Source: Megascapheus bottae (lineage: Eukaryota; Chordata; Mammalia; Rodentia; Geomyidae). From it: a stretch of 64,000 bases of DNA. Under the pieces are notes generated by a model. It saw only the letters and a program-made list of their open reading frames with translations. It did no database searches and was not told the origin of the DNA. Shown here piece after piece: positions 49,801-56,932 of this stretch. The position numbers were made by a program, and so were the translations under genes. Where the stretch lies: contig JANJXV010000024.1 of the NCBI GenBank assembly GCA_024803745.1, positions 17,307,927 to 17,371,926 of the forward strand, written 5' to 3'. Numbering within the stretch: position 1 is the first letter of the stretch; every line of letters starts with the position of its first letter.

Positions 49801-52329
49801 CTTTAAGTAGAAGAATGGATGAAAGACACCTTTAGAGTGTGTTTTATCTGTTACTCATTTAGTTCACTCATGGAATCTCCATCAGTTTGCATTTGGTCCT
49901 TCTGGTAATTGAGTGGCGATATGAATTCAGGTAGCCAGTAATCCACAGCAAAGCCCAGCCAGGGGCCTGGTGTTCTTCGTCTGGCTAATGTCTAGCAGGA
50001 AGCTCAGTTAGTGCTGGCTGAAGTGATTCTCTCTCCTCTTATAGGAGAGAATATTCTGGAACCCCTAAGTTCTTTTTTTTTTAAATTTTATTAATACTAC
50101 TGGTCAACAGGTGGATATTCAAGGAGTGCTAGCCTTGTCAATTCTTTGTTACTTTTGTTTAAATAGGAAAACAAGAACCCAGAGGTACAATTTTAGCACT
50201 TGAAAGGCTGCAGCAGGAGGATCCTGAGTTCAGGCCTCCATGGGGTTTGAGATTTTGTCCCTCTAAAAATAAAACATATCCAAACAACCACCAGAATCAA
50301 TATTAAAAAATAGTGTGTCCAGCAGTGGTATCATTTCTCTAGATAGGATTTTCCTACCTTGCTACTAACTTAGGCTTGAATCCATTCCTTTCTCACAACC
50401 ACCCCAGAGGTATCTTATTCAATGGTTGCTGCAAGCCTGTTCATTTACTGTCATAAATGACTGTGAGGCCCTCTGTAAAATTTAGCTTGGGAGGTTGGGG
50501 TGAAACTTTTACTTCATTGGGGAGACTGAAGAAGGATTTGGAGATGGACCATCCTCTTGAATCTCCCTTTTGGTCAGTGCTGGGTTCTTGTCATGTATGC
50601 TAGACTAATGTTCTATGCAGTGATAGCTCACTCCAGCACTAACCTCTTCCTTCTGTAATATGCTACACAGTCTGGACCTCTAGATTTAGTGAGCTGAACA
50701 ACAAAAATGGGAGGTGGAGGGGTCATTCTGCCATCTCTTCAAAGGTAGTTGTGGCATGACATACCAAAACTGCAGGCCAGCAGCAGCTCCTGCTCAGGTA
50801 CTCAGCCACCCCTCAACTGTAGTCCAAGGCAACAAGCTCATCCAGGAATCTCAAGAATGGGGCACAGAAAGTTGGATGGAAGGGATGAAAGATGCGCAAG
50901 ATGCGCAAGTGTGACCTTCAGGAGGAGGTGTCTAGAAACGGCTCCCTGTGGGCACTGGTTGATGTTCCTCAGAAGGAGAGGGGATTCACAGTGAGACAGG
51001 ACCTCCCTAACGTGGCTGTAGAAGAGGGGAGGTGTGTCTTCTTAACACCCTTTAAATCAACCTGACATCGAGTAAACAAACAAGTGCCATGGACACTAAA
51101 CAAAACCACATCAAGACCATTAGGTCATGCGGAAGTGGGTAGATTTGATGAACAGCCCAGGAAACACGCAGGCAGCCACCACTGCCAGCTCATTCCAGCT
51201 CAGAGTTAATTCAGCCCCTCGCTGGCCATCTGCGGTATTTATTTTCTCACTGATGATTGCAGTCAGTCTGGTTTTAAGAAGATGATCCTAATCCTCTCCT
51301 TAATTTTTAATCTTGGTTACCAGCTTACTCAGTCACCAAGTTACTCAAGGAGCTCAACGGGAGATATTCTTCCCCACGCCCAATCGTCGTTCTGCCTTAG
51401 CTTATAGTTCCTAATGTCCTGAAGACAGTGGGAAGTGGGGAAGGAGTAAAGTCAGCACAGGAAGCCAGGGAAAGGAAAGGGAGGTAGACATAAGTATGGG
51501 TTGGAGAAGCAAGCTTAATGCTAGGCAGAGTTTTGGTTCTCTGTTTACAGAATCATGGTTACAAAGCGGATCACAGTCTAGAGTGTGGGGATTCTCATTT
51601 CTTTGTGTCATGTTATTTCAGGTCTGTCCTTCAAGGATACAGAGAAGAAAATACAGAGGAGACACCTAATCTCAGGGCCATAGACATGGATTGGGACATG
51701 CCAATAGAAACTTTCTTTCCAGAAGGTTCATAGGAATTGTTAAAGCCGATGGGTTTCAAGTTCTTGTCACCAGAGCCCACTATGTCCTAACCACAAACCC
51801 TGCACAGACTCCATAAGACTAACCACCCCAGATCCTTGTCCAGTGTCAGGATTAGAGGGTCTTCCTGTGTCTCACAGATAGAGATGGTTACAGATTCAGG
51901 TTGACTCCTGACACATAAGGGCTTACTAGTATGTCCTTATCTATCCATCCACCTGCCTCCTGAGCTTTGTGAAACACTATCGGCCACACACTCTCCCTAC
52001 CCCACCCTCTGAGGGGGCCCCCACCTGCCAGAGGCTCACAGAGCTGTGAGACGAAAGGGCGAGAAATAGGGTTTTAGGGTTTTGGCTTCCTATCAGGAAA
52101 ACATATCCATTCTTTCCAACCCACAATGATCTCTTTTGGGGTACTGCATAAGCACCCCATTCCCTCATGTCCCCTCTCCCAGCCTCACCCCCATGGGAGT
52201 CCTGGCTGGAGGGGACAGATGGCTACTCACACTGCTGGGGTGGAGGATGGGCAGAGGCAGCAGCAGCAGGGGGACACCGACAACCAGCAGCAGGTTCCGA
52301 GCTTGGAGGACAGCCTGTAACAAGCCCAT
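14923..52329 (-). CDS. SLC13A4: SLC13A4, sodium-dependent sulfate transporter (NaS2), complete, 16 coding exons
   Basis: SLC13A4 moves sulfate into cells with sodium at the plasma membrane, chiefly in placenta and choroid plexus (established knowledge). Sixteen minus-strand exons join in phase to 1884 nt (627 residues plus stop), close to the human length. Landmarks: N-terminal hydrophobic segment at residues 10-29; SLC13 motif SNTSTTA at 139-145; a poorly conserved hydrophilic loop at about 170-265; helix FGTWFLFSFPISFIMLVV in exon 9; GGGYALASGSK ending exon 13; second substrate/sodium motif SNPAT at 521-525; sequon N622-I-T near the C-terminus. The start is fixed by a leading hydrophobic segment and a strong Kozak context (GCCACCATGG). 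No frameshift or premature stop is present. Oddities: one GC donor, weak donors after exons 4 and 6, and an 11-kb second intron. Neighbours match human 7q33. Confidence 0.97.
15640..15802 (+). mobile_element. L1-like 3' tail
   Basis: Contains TATGTAACTGTAACCCCTTT, then an A-rich end with a run of 15 A at 15789-15803. It is the same family word as in 5918-6074, inserted antisense in SLC13A4 intron 15. Confidence 0.55.
15886..16023 (-). CDS. SLC13A4: SLC13A4 coding exon 15 (residues 537-582)
   Basis: 138 nt, phase 0, encoding SETLHINPLYTLIPVTMCIS and then FAVMLPVGNPPNAIVFSYGH and CHIKDM. The PVGNPPNAIVFSYG stretch is characteristic of SLC13. The acceptor is CTCTTCCAG and the donor GTGAGC. Confidence 0.98.
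16866..17083 (-). mobile_element. SINE type B, diverged, inverted
   Basis: Recognisable by GGGGCTTGAATTC, CACTTGAGCCACA and GGCTGGCTTTGAAC in order. Preceded by a GTGT-rich stretch. Confidence 0.7.
17406..17567 (-). CDS. SLC13A4: SLC13A4 coding exon 14, SNPAT motif (residues 483-536)
   Basis: 162 nt, phase 0, starting SSGLSTWIG and containing the second signature TEFVSNPATITIFLPI (Ser521-Asn522-Pro523-Ala-Thr525). This pairs with the SNT motif of exon 4 in the internal two-fold repeat of SLC13 proteins. The acceptor is CTTCCTGCAG and the donor GTGAGT. Confidence 0.97.
17611..17660. repeat. (TG)n microsatellite
   Basis: About 22 TG units in SLC13A4 intron 13, abutting a type B SINE. Confidence 0.95.
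17665..17884 (-). mobile_element. SINE type B, inverted
   Basis: Full-length copy whose tail position is taken by the TG microsatellite at 17611-17660. Confidence 0.82.
18345..18560 (-). mobile_element. SINE type B, inverted
   Basis: Full length; the flanks CCATAATTC (18319) and CCATAATTC (18567) look like a target-site duplication. Confidence 0.88.
19036..19221 (-). mobile_element. SINE type A, inverted
   Basis: First of two head-to-tail copies, with a (TTTA) tail at 19005-19035. Confidence 0.9.
19252..19441 (-). mobile_element. SINE type A, inverted
   Basis: Second of the pair; CCTGCTTTTATTTTAT precedes 19036-19221 and follows this copy. So one insertion went into the tail of the other, or both share a duplicated target. 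Confidence 0.9.
21848..21970 (-). mobile_element. SINE type A, truncated, inverted
   Basis: Lacks the ID-like left monomer beyond GGAATCGAATTC. Confidence 0.75.
21998..22214 (-). mobile_element. SINE type B, inverted
   Basis: Near full length with a T15 tail; it sits 25 bp from the truncated type A copy. Confidence 0.85.
22999..23080 (+). mobile_element. ID-like monomer SINE
   Basis: A single tRNA-like unit: CAAGTGGTAGAGCACCTGCC as A-box region and GAGTTCAAAGC as B-box region. There is no right monomer. Confidence 0.6.
23605..23729 (-). CDS. SLC13A4: SLC13A4 coding exon 13 (residues 441-482)
   Basis: 125 nt encoding VSRESSLKIEPIITWKDFQK and then TMPWEIVILVGGGYALASGSK. WKDFQKTMPWEIVILVGGG is highly conserved in the family; the first ten residues are variable. 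The acceptor is TGATCCAG and the donor GTAACC. Confidence 0.97.
23938..24035 (-). CDS. SLC13A4: SLC13A4 coding exon 12 (residues 408-441)
   Basis: 98 nt encoding KGYRTDATVSVFLGFLLFLI and then PAKKPCFGKKNE. It holds a membrane helix and the KKPC turn. The acceptor is TCCTTCCTAG and the donor GTGAGA. It is separated from exon 13 by an intron of only 208 nt. Confidence 0.96.
24812..24913 (-). CDS. SLC13A4: SLC13A4 coding exon 11, GC donor (residues 374-408)
   Basis: 102 nt encoding YPEMVTGFFFILMTVLWFTR and then EPGFVPGWDSFFE. The exon ends GAAAA followed by GCAAGT. Using this GC donor gives E-K-K-G-Y-R with exon 12, as in the family. The nearby GT (four bases downstream) would shift the frame. 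The acceptor is CTTTTATAG. Confidence 0.95.
25234..25412 (+). mobile_element. SINE type A with target-site duplication
   Basis: Complete copy with an A tail. AAAGACAGTGAC occurs immediately before and after it, a 12-bp target-site duplication and direct evidence of retroposition. Confidence 0.93.
26283..26384 (-). CDS. SLC13A4: SLC13A4 coding exon 10 (residues 340-374)
   Basis: 102 nt encoding FKETCSLSKKKKTKREELSE and then KRIQAEYEKLGDI, a basic cytoplasmic loop. The acceptor is CTTCTCTAG and the donor GTAAAA. Confidence 0.96.
26410..26475 (+). mobile_element. L1-like 3' tail fragment
   Basis: Short match to the tail word CCCCTCTGTATATCACCCCAACC next to T/A runs. It is too short for firm assignment. 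Confidence 0.35.
26751..26976 (+). mobile_element. SINE type B
   Basis: Complete copy ending CAAGCTCCAGGACC, followed by an ACC/ATC-rich tail remnant. Confidence 0.85.
27454..27534. repeat. Three consecutive perfect hairpins
   Basis: Stem AAGAGTAGTT with a 2-nt loop (27454-27475), stem TATAGTA with a 2-nt loop (27498-27513) and stem AAAGGCAGT with a 4-nt loop (27513-27534), in AT-rich sequence of SLC13A4 intron 9. No known RNA family recognised. Confidence 0.8.
27755..27874 (-). CDS. SLC13A4: SLC13A4 coding exon 9 (residues 300-340)
   Basis: 120 nt encoding QYPAAEVVNFGTWFLFSFPI and then a membrane helix rich in Val, Trp and Phe ending WMHWLFLGC. The acceptor is TGCCTTCCAG and the donor GTGAGT. 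Confidence 0.97.
28264..28306. repeat. (AC)n microsatellite
   Basis: About 21 uninterrupted AC units in SLC13A4 intron 8. Confidence 0.95.
29299..29483 (-). CDS. SLC13A4: SLC13A4 coding exon 8 (residues 239-300)
   Basis: 185 nt encoding the end of the loop (EKPRVPTPGIRNQELNRKYR) and then the conserved CKCLSLSISYAATIGGLTT and IIGTSTSLIFLEHFN. The GG-TTIIGTSTSL region is a family hallmark. The acceptor is CCTTTCGTAG and the donor GTAAGC. Confidence 0.96.
29899..29938. repeat. (AC)n microsatellite
   Basis: About 20 uninterrupted AC units in SLC13A4 intron 7, preceded by a GCGCACGCACATG lead-in. Confidence 0.95.
30437..30517 (-). CDS. SLC13A4: SLC13A4 coding exon 7 (residues 212-238)
   Basis: 81 nt, phase 0 at both ends, encoding NQNGVPAITKPMKATSQRQG and then MKQHPLP. 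This is the least conserved part of the hydrophilic loop. The acceptor is GTCCCAACAG and the donor GTAAGA. A symmetric exon of this kind can be skipped without a frameshift. Confidence 0.93.
30848..30925 (-). mobile_element. ID-like fragment, inverted
   Basis: Diverged tRNA-like unit (TACTGGGATTTTAACTTAG ... GAGCCACACCTCAGCCC) with a T/GTTT-rich stretch downstream. Confidence 0.45.
31525..31564 (-). CDS. SLC13A4: SLC13A4 coding exon 6 (residues 198-211)
   Basis: A 40-nt micro-exon encoding TSTADFTSLMQNK. The acceptor TTGCTTCATTCCAG has a good pyrimidine tract. The donor GTATGG is weak. The internal CTGCAG at about 31551-31556 was not used as acceptor because it breaks the frame. Confidence 0.9.
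32594..32724. repeat. (GA)n / (GGGA)n tract
   Basis: About 130 bp of pure purine on the plus strand (GA units with GGGA at the end) in SLC13A4 intron 5. It produces long spurious open frames on both strands. Confidence 0.95.
33690..33744 (-). CDS. SLC13A4: SLC13A4 coding exon 5 (residues 180-198)
   Basis: A 55-nt exon encoding LNVNNSQPSLELIFVNE in the hydrophilic loop, with an NNS sequon at 184-186. The acceptor is CTACTGTAG and the donor GTGAGT. Both its phases fit exons 4 and 6. Confidence 0.94.
34132..34304 (-). CDS. SLC13A4: SLC13A4 coding exon 4, SNT motif (residues 122-180)
   Basis: Carries the first family signature, SMWLSNTSTTAMVMPIVEAV, with Ser139-Asn140-Thr141. In structures of bacterial homologues this motif contacts sodium and substrate. 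It then enters the hydrophilic loop (AEDEQLMAGNPSPEEAEPI). The donor GTACAG is weak, but only this donor keeps the frame with exon 5. Confidence 0.96.
36076..36212 (-). CDS. SLC13A4: SLC13A4 coding exon 3 (residues 77-122)
   Basis: Encodes VAAEYFKNTTLLLVGVICVA and continues through AAVEKWNLHKRIALRMVLMAGAKPG. It covers a membrane helix and the cytoplasmic HKRIALR segment shared across SLC13. It has an NTT sequon. The acceptor is CCCCGCAG and the donor GTGAGT; it ends with two bases of the Met122 codon. Confidence 0.97.
36318..36598 (+). mobile_element. Old composite SINE (B1-like head, ID-like end)
   Basis: GGCTTACACCTGTAATCCCA starts a B1-like part. GGCTTTAGTGGTAGAGTGCT starts an ID-like part near 36523. 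It lies just outside exon 3's acceptor. Confidence 0.55.
36640..36710 (-). mobile_element. ID-like fragment, inverted
   Basis: GGGATTGAACACAGGGCC and GTACTAGGCAAGTATTCTGC are reverse ID landmarks. Confidence 0.5.
36988..37214 (-). mobile_element. SINE type B, inverted
   Basis: Full-length, moderately diverged copy in SLC13A4 intron 2. Confidence 0.8.
37330..37517 (-). mobile_element. SINE type A, inverted
   Basis: Full length, with a GTGGTATTGTGGTACT micro-duplication inside the left monomer. Confidence 0.87.
38496..38675 (-). mobile_element. SINE type A, inverted
   Basis: Follows a CT/CG-rich run (38461-38493); contains a GACT micro-duplication at CACTGACTGTCC. Confidence 0.85.
38685..38750 (-). 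mobile_element. ID-like fragment, inverted
   Basis: GGGATCGAACCCAGGAAG and CACTGAGCTACATCCCC match a classical rodent ID-type tRNA unit more closely than the type A left monomer. Confidence 0.6.
38776..38982 (-). mobile_element. SINE type B, inverted
   Basis: Slightly shortened in the right unit (CTCAAGG joined to AGCCACAGC). Confidence 0.82.
39372..39533 (-). mobile_element. SINE type A, inverted, internal deletion
   Basis: Lacks about 20 bp around the A-box of the right monomer. Preceded by a TTTA-rich tail. Confidence 0.82.
39741..39864 (+). mobile_element. SINE type B, 3' truncated
   Basis: Head and middle only (GCTTGTAATCCTAGCTG ... CTCCAATTAACTATCAGAA). The word AAAGCTTCAACTTTTA follows it and recurs at about 40203. 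Confidence 0.7.
40230..40464 (-). repeat. Inverted repeat arm 1 (SINE type B plus flank)
   Basis: Equal in length (235 bp) to the reverse complement of 43849-44083, with three mismatches by eye. It contains a type B-like SINE with a distinct right end (TTGAGCCTTTGGAAAAGG) that no other copy in the window has. Confidence 0.95.
40765..40808. repeat. (AC)n microsatellite
   Basis: About 21 AC units in SLC13A4 intron 2, preceded by GCGCGCATGCGC, a potential Z-DNA stretch. Confidence 0.95.
42201..42381 (+). mobile_element. SINE type A
   Basis: Complete copy with a (TAAA)n tail, in SLC13A4 intron 2 antisense to the gene. Confidence 0.88.
43849..44083 (+). repeat. Inverted repeat arm 2 (SINE type B plus flank)
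   Basis: Partner of 40230-40464. Its SINE head is cut about 20 bp short compared with arm 1. Weak similarity continues past the end (GATT-AAAGGTTGAAG), so the copied unit is larger than the SINE. Confidence 0.95.
44663..44675. promoter_or_regulatory. Palindromic RFX X-box
   Basis: GTTGCCTGGCAAC is a perfect inverted repeat around one base and matches the RFX X-box consensus (GTNRCC spacer RGYAAC). It lies in unique sequence in SLC13A4 intron 2, close to the AT-rich TTATTTAAAGG. RFX factors drive ciliated-epithelium programmes including choroid plexus, where SLC13A4 is known to be expressed. The functional link is inference. Confidence 0.45.
45254..45451 (+). mobile_element. SINE type A
   Basis: Complete, well-preserved copy starting GCCGGGAGTTTGGCC, with an A15 tail. 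It follows another A run, so it probably landed in an A-rich site. Confidence 0.92.
45630..45858 (+). mobile_element. SINE type B with target-site duplication
   Basis: Complete copy. AAAAGACCCAAAGTTCT before it and AAAAGACCCATAGTTCT after it form a 17-bp target-site duplication with one mismatch. This shows that type B moves as a single unit. Confidence 0.93.
45940..46152 (-). mobile_element. SINE type B, diverged, inverted
   Basis: Recognisable by CTGGTTTTTTGGGAATGGTT, AGAGTCTCAC and CCTCAGATCTCCGCC in order. Confidence 0.6.
46796..47002 (-). mobile_element. SINE type B, diverged, inverted
   Basis: CACTCTACCACTTAAGCCA, GGCTGGTCTTGAACC and GCATTACAGGTGTGA mark its order. It follows a GTGTGTGCATGC run. 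Confidence 0.65.
47393..47521 (-). CDS. SLC13A4: SLC13A4 coding exon 2 (residues 34-76)
   Basis: 129 nt, phase 0 at both ends, encoding EASCAYVLIVTAVYWVSEAV and then PLGAAALVPAFLYPFFGVLRSSE. The stretch YWVSEAVPLGAAALVPAF is typical of SLC13 transporters. The acceptor is TCCCTCCAG and the donor GTTAGT. Confidence 0.97.
48290..48410 (-). mobile_element. B1/Alu-like 7SL SINE fragment, inverted
   Basis: GGGTTTCACCATGTTGTCTG, GCCTCCTAAATAACTGGGAT and CACTGTGCCTAG are reverse landmarks of a B1/Alu monomer, without the Geo-like half. It is the cleanest stand-alone 7SL SINE in the window. Confidence 0.65.
50175..50275 (+). mobile_element. Possible B1-like remnant
   Basis: ATTTTAGCACTTGAAAGGCTG and CAGGAGGATCCTGAGTTCAG suggest a worn B1 monomer with an AAAT-rich end. 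Confidence 0.4.
52231..52329 (-). CDS. SLC13A4: SLC13A4 coding exon 1 (residues 1-33)
   Basis: Starts at the ATG at 52329-52327 in the context GCCACCATGG and encodes a leucine-rich first membrane segment (LLLVVGVPLLLLPLPILH). It ends in phase 0 at donor GTGAGT. An upstream in-frame ATG (about 52389) exists in the open frame, but it has a weaker context and would add residues absent from the family. Confidence 0.95.
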
Positions 52330-52544
52330 GGTGGCCTCGTCTCCTCTCCTTACCCCTGACGTAATGCTTCGACAGCCTTTGCTGTGCACTGTGCACTGCT
52401 ATGTCCAGGGAGACTTCTTAACACCTTTTTTTTTTGGCTCCCAAGCTAAGTCTTCTTTGGTCTTGGGGGCAGAGAGGCAGAGCTGTTGCACCCTGTTTCC
52501 ACGGAGGGCTGACTCCTTGCCTTAGGTTGGATTGATGAGCACCG

Positions 52545-52550
52545 TTTTAT
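52545..52550 (-). promoter_or_regulatory. Possible TATA-like element of SLC13A4
   Basis: The minus strand reads CCATAAAACGG, about 216 nt upstream of the SLC13A4 ATG. It would place a transcription start near 52515. No other core element confirms it. Confidence 0.2.
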
Positions 52551-53089
52551 GGCCATCGAAAAAGAACTGGGAAAGGATTACCAATGGGAACATGGTGAGT
52601 TCCCGCTCTGCGTGGTTAGCAAGAGAGTAAACTTCATTCCGGGTGTCAGCAAAAGGCCTCCGAAGCAATTAAAAGTCCACTCTTGCTGCTGCTGCTATGG
52701 AATGGCCTTGAAGAACCATTGAAAAGTTTTGAAAACTAAAAACACTAGGCACCTATTGTGCTCTCCATCACGGTCCCTGACTCTGCTGGCCTCTGCTGGG
52801 CAGCATCTGTCTCATCTCTTACCTGGCTCAACCTGGTGACACAAATCTGGTGAACCCTGGATTTAGCACAAGGACCTGCTCTGTTCAAGAAGCACAGGCA
52901 GCCCTCAGAGGGCACTGCTGCTTTCTCCCAGGCCTAAATACCTTCATTTGTTTCAAAATTCTTTCCTTCAAATGAGTTTCTTATCATTTGCCTTGAGCCT
53001 GCGCCTCCAAAGCAGTGGGGGGAAACAAAAGCCCAAGACATTCCTTTCTGTCACAGGACAAAAATTTTGTTGGGAGGCCCACCTTTAAC

Positions 53090-53210
53090 TTCCATCCACC
53101 AATGGGAAGCAGGGACCGAGGCAGTAGCTCCGCCTGTCCCTCAAAGCCAATCAGCAAGTTGAAAAGAATGAGTCACTATCACTCCCAAAGGCAGTTCCTG
53201 ATTGGTCACA
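53090..53210 (-). promoter_or_regulatory. CCAAT-box cluster upstream of SLC13A4
   Basis: Three CCAAT-type motifs occur within 120 bp: CACCAATGGG near 53097, AGCCAATCAGC near 53145 and TGATTGGTCA near 53199 (CCAAT on the minus strand). A GGGGCGG-poor but CpG-containing stretch lies between them. They sit 0.8-0.9 kb upstream of the start codon, so this may be an upstream promoter or a distal 5' exon start. Confidence 0.3.
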
Positions 53211-54560
53211 GCGGGGGCCTGCTGATTCTGCAGGACCTAGGCAGCTTGCAAAGCTTATTTTTCCATTTCTCAAACATCCTTGGGGCCAGAGTGCAAGCAT
53301 CATCCCAAACATGATCCCATTTCCCCAAGCACTGTTTTGTTGTTTCCAAGCACAAGACACTTTGTTTTTTTTTTTTTTTCTTTGCTTCCCCGGGAGGGTC
53401 ACTTGCTGACCTGGTTCTTAGGAAGATAATGCTTGTGGTGGCAGGGAGAAAATACAATATTAATTCTGGAGAAATGTATCCCAGAAGGTATAATAGAAAG
53501 CCTTTCTGATTTCTCTGCTGGCAAACATTGTTTCTTCAACACCTGGGAGTAGAAGGGTCTGATCAGGAAGAGGGGGTCTGAGGAAGTAGTACTAGCAGGA
53601 AGAGAGACCTTGGAACGTTCTGGAAGAATGAGAAGAGTCTTTGCATCTCCAGAGAAGTCTACGCGTTAGCCTCCATGGTCTATTAGGAAAGACCAGGATA
53701 CATGTATTCTCTGTGGATCTTTACTCAAAAGGAAGCAGAAGGCCTTGTGTGGCTGCTCTGAAGTAGAGAGGTGGGAAGATGGGGGAGAAATGGTCAAGTT
53801 CAGGGACACAGTCTCCATAGTAGTTAGACTCTGGAATTCTCATGCGTCCAGATGTTTAGAAGGAGTGAGGAGCTGGGACAAGAAAGACTAGAAAAATAGA
53901 CCCCAAAGGTGCTGGTCCATGCAGCATCCCCTTCATTTGAGAGATGTTGGCCAGAATCAAAGCTGATGACTAGGATTTGAGAAATGGTAATTCCTCAGAT
54001 CTGCAGAAATAGGTGTTGGCTACAGATAAAGTGACCAGGTGACGGGAAGTTACCCCAAGAATCCAATTCTTCTTCACTTCTAATGTAAGTGCCATTGTGG
54101 GTAGATCTTCGGTGTTCCCTTGTCATTGCAGGATGGGCTATGATGATTCATCTCTTTGTCATTCATGTTGAAGACTCACTTGACAGATTATATTTACTAC
54201 CTTCTGGCTTCTGTAAGGATTTTGAAACTCAGCATGAGCAAGACCAGGAGTGATGTTTTGGTGGTAACTAATCAGGAGACTTGATAAATAATAAAGGAGC
54301 TGTGGGAGTCTAACATTCCCTGCCAAACCCAGGAGCTACTTTACATTTCTTGGTGAAGTAATCTAGGATAATGAAAATTCCAGTAAATTTAGTAATTTTA
54401 ATTGTACCAAGATTAAAAAAAGATGAGGTTAGTGACTGGGCAGGACCAGCAATTCTCCTTCAGACCCATCCACCGGACCAAATGAAGAACACACTCCCCA
54501 GAATGCAATGCTCGTGAAACACAAGGTAGAGGTCCCTAAAACAGTTAATGAAAAAAAAGC

Positions 54561-54719
54561 TTCTCTCCTTCTCTCCCTCCCTCCCTCCCTCCTTCCCTCC
54601 CTCCCTCCCTCCCTCCTGTCCTTCCTTCCTTCCTTCCTTCCTTCCTTCCTTCCTTCCTTCCTTCCTTCCTTCCTTCCTTCTTTCCTTCCTTCCTTCCTTC
54701 CTTCCTTCCTTCCTTCCCT
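54561..54719. repeat. (CCCT)n-(CCTT)n pyrimidine tract
   Basis: About 155 bp of pyrimidines with one G near 54619: first CCCT units, then roughly 25 CCTT units with one CTTT. Confidence 0.95.
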
Positions 54720-55309
54720 ATGTTGGAGTTCAGCCATCCATGTGGGCCATCACCTTTTTGGACCTGTGGTCTTGGAAAAACAAACTCTTAACAGAAAATA
54801 GAATGATGAACACCACCGGCTGGGAGCAAGGGGCAGAGGGAAGTTGTTCAAGAGGTCTAGAATTTTATTTTTTCAAGAAAAATACTTCTAGAGGTCTGTT
54901 GTACATAAATGAACAAGGACCATAGGCTCAGGGGAAGAGCCAAATAAGCAGGAGATCCTAGGTCTGATCTCCATCAGTGGAAAGCAAACAAAACTAAGGA
55001 AAAAACCCAAAAAATAATGCATACAGTCAACATTTCCATCCTGGATGCTTAAAAGTAGTAAAGATGGCAAATTAGATGATTGCATATTATTTTTTAAATA
55101 GTAATATATGAAAATGGCAAGGAAAGTGAGTGATGTTGTACAAAGTAATTTAGTGGGTACTTAGATTTAGACCAGTTTACCTCATGAAATAACATTTAGA
55201 TTCAAGGTGAGATGGCAGAGCAATGAAAGTTTCATCAGGTAAGATATTTGTCATTAACCTTTGTGTGACACCAGAAGTAATCTTCAAGGAAGCTTCTAGA
55301 ACTTTTTTT

Positions 55310-55518
55310 TTCTGGTTCTGGGGCTTAAACTCAGAGCCTCCCTGAGCCTCTCTGTGCTCAATGACTTGGTCTATGACAGCACCACTTCCAGTTTTTTCTG
55401 AGTAGTTTATTGGAGATAAGAGTCTCATGGACTTTCCTGCCCAGGCTAGCTTTGAACTATGATCCTCAGATATCAGCTTTGTGAGTAGCTAGGATTATAG
55501 GCATGAACCACTGGTGCT
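55310..55518 (-). mobile_element. SINE type B, inverted
   Basis: The flanks GCTTCTAGAACTTTT (55290) and GCTTCTAGAACTTTT (55518) are identical 15-bp target-site duplications. Confidence 0.92.
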
Positions 55519-56369
55519 TCTAGAACTTTTAAAATTCTACTTTCCCAGATGTAAAGAAATTGCAGAAATGGTTCCATAAGTCACTGGCAAGTTTTTTTTT
55601 TTGTATTTTCCCAAATTACTCTATGGGGAAATACAACAAAAAGCAGTTGTGTTTGTGTGTAGAGGGGTTGCTGATGGGGCATATTTGATAGTCTTGTTTC
55701 TATCTGGTTTCCTTCTCTATTATTTGTGGGGCAAAGAGAGTTGTTTTTGAAATGGTCACGTTAAGTATATTAGTTACTTTTGTAGGTTTTTTTCAATAGA
55801 GTTTAAAAAAAAACATTTTGTCTGAAAAGTTAATCTGTTATAAGAATAAAATTAGTCTATCCCAGAATAAGAATCTAGTTATCCAAAATAGTGTCTTCAT
55901 TTGCCTTAAAAAAAGCCTATATCTTTTTTTAATTCTACTTTTTTTCAGTCATTGATTGCCACCTAAATTCAAGTCCTGACTTATGAACATAACATGCCTT
56001 TATATTGGGGGTAATGAACTGTCAGTGCTACCAGTGGCTTTTGGAATGCTCTTATTCGTAATACCCCTACTCTGGGAGCAGCTACTTGTGTTGGGAAAGG
56101 TAGGCAGGGAAGGGAGCTCTCAGATCCATTCTGATTATGTGGCGTCTCGGTGTGGTCTGAAAGACTGATTATTAGGGGACTGCACAATCCCTAGGGACTG
56201 AGGCATTGGGGTTGAGCTTATATCCAGGAAGAGCACATACATTGAACACAGTTATGAATGAGGTTCATCTTTTCAGTGAAATCTCAACTCTGCTCACAGA
56301 CCTTTGTCTATCCAAAGAAAGACAGTGCCACAGTATGGGGGTTAGATTAGAAGGGAGATGTTTCTTTCT

Positions 56370-56582
56370 CTTCATATATATCTATATGTCTATAGATAAA
56401 GATATACACATATATTTGTATATATATGTATGTACATATATACACATATTCACACACACTTGTATATATACACAGAATGAATCACTCTGTGTCCATGCAT
56501 ATCTTATAATTCTGTATACATGTGTATAAACACATATACATCTATCTATCTGTCTATCTATCTAGCTAGCTAGCTAGCTAAC
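56370..56582. repeat. AT/CA-rich and (CTAT)n-(GCTA)n region
   Basis: Alternating TATA/CACA sequence, then a unique 40-bp block (56478-56517), then CTAT units changing to five GCTA units at 56563-56582. Confidence 0.85.
56478..56517. repeat. 40-bp direct repeat, copy 1
   Basis: The block TGAATCACTCTGTGTCCATG and the next 20 bases recur exactly at about 57609-57648; each copy adjoins a microsatellite. Confidence 0.9.
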
Positions 56583-56932
56583 TTTAGATACAAATATCTT
56601 GTAGAGTGAACCCCAACAGTTAGAAGACCTCTTCAGATACAGACCCCTTCCCTGGCATCTCACAGTTGGTAAACGACAAAAGAAATTTCGTAGGTAGAAA
56701 GAATCTTTATTCACTCTTCCCTTAGTATGTTTTAAATCATTATCTTAAGATACCCAATGAAAGCTTAAGACATTATGTATATAATATATATATACACACA
56801 CACACTCACATGCACACACATATACACTTTAAAACTCTGTAAGTTTAAGTATATATTAAATCAATGTTTCTAAAATGAATTGTTTTAGCATTTGAAAGGG
56901 TAAACTTGGATCATCTGGAATCTTTTTTTTTT

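Larger units (their letters stand above)
47522..52230 (-). other. SLC13A4: SLC13A4 intron 1 (4.7 kb)
   Basis: GT-AG intron nearly free of dimeric SINEs, unlike intron 2. Only an Alu/B1-type fragment (48290-48410) and a weak one (50175-50275) were seen. The block 51057-51300 carries forkhead-like sites and is a candidate regulatory segment. Confidence 0.85.

Noticed and set aside
54508..54925. Serine/proline/phenylalanine-rich open frames
   Set aside because: They are translations of the CCCT/CCTT pyrimidine tract.
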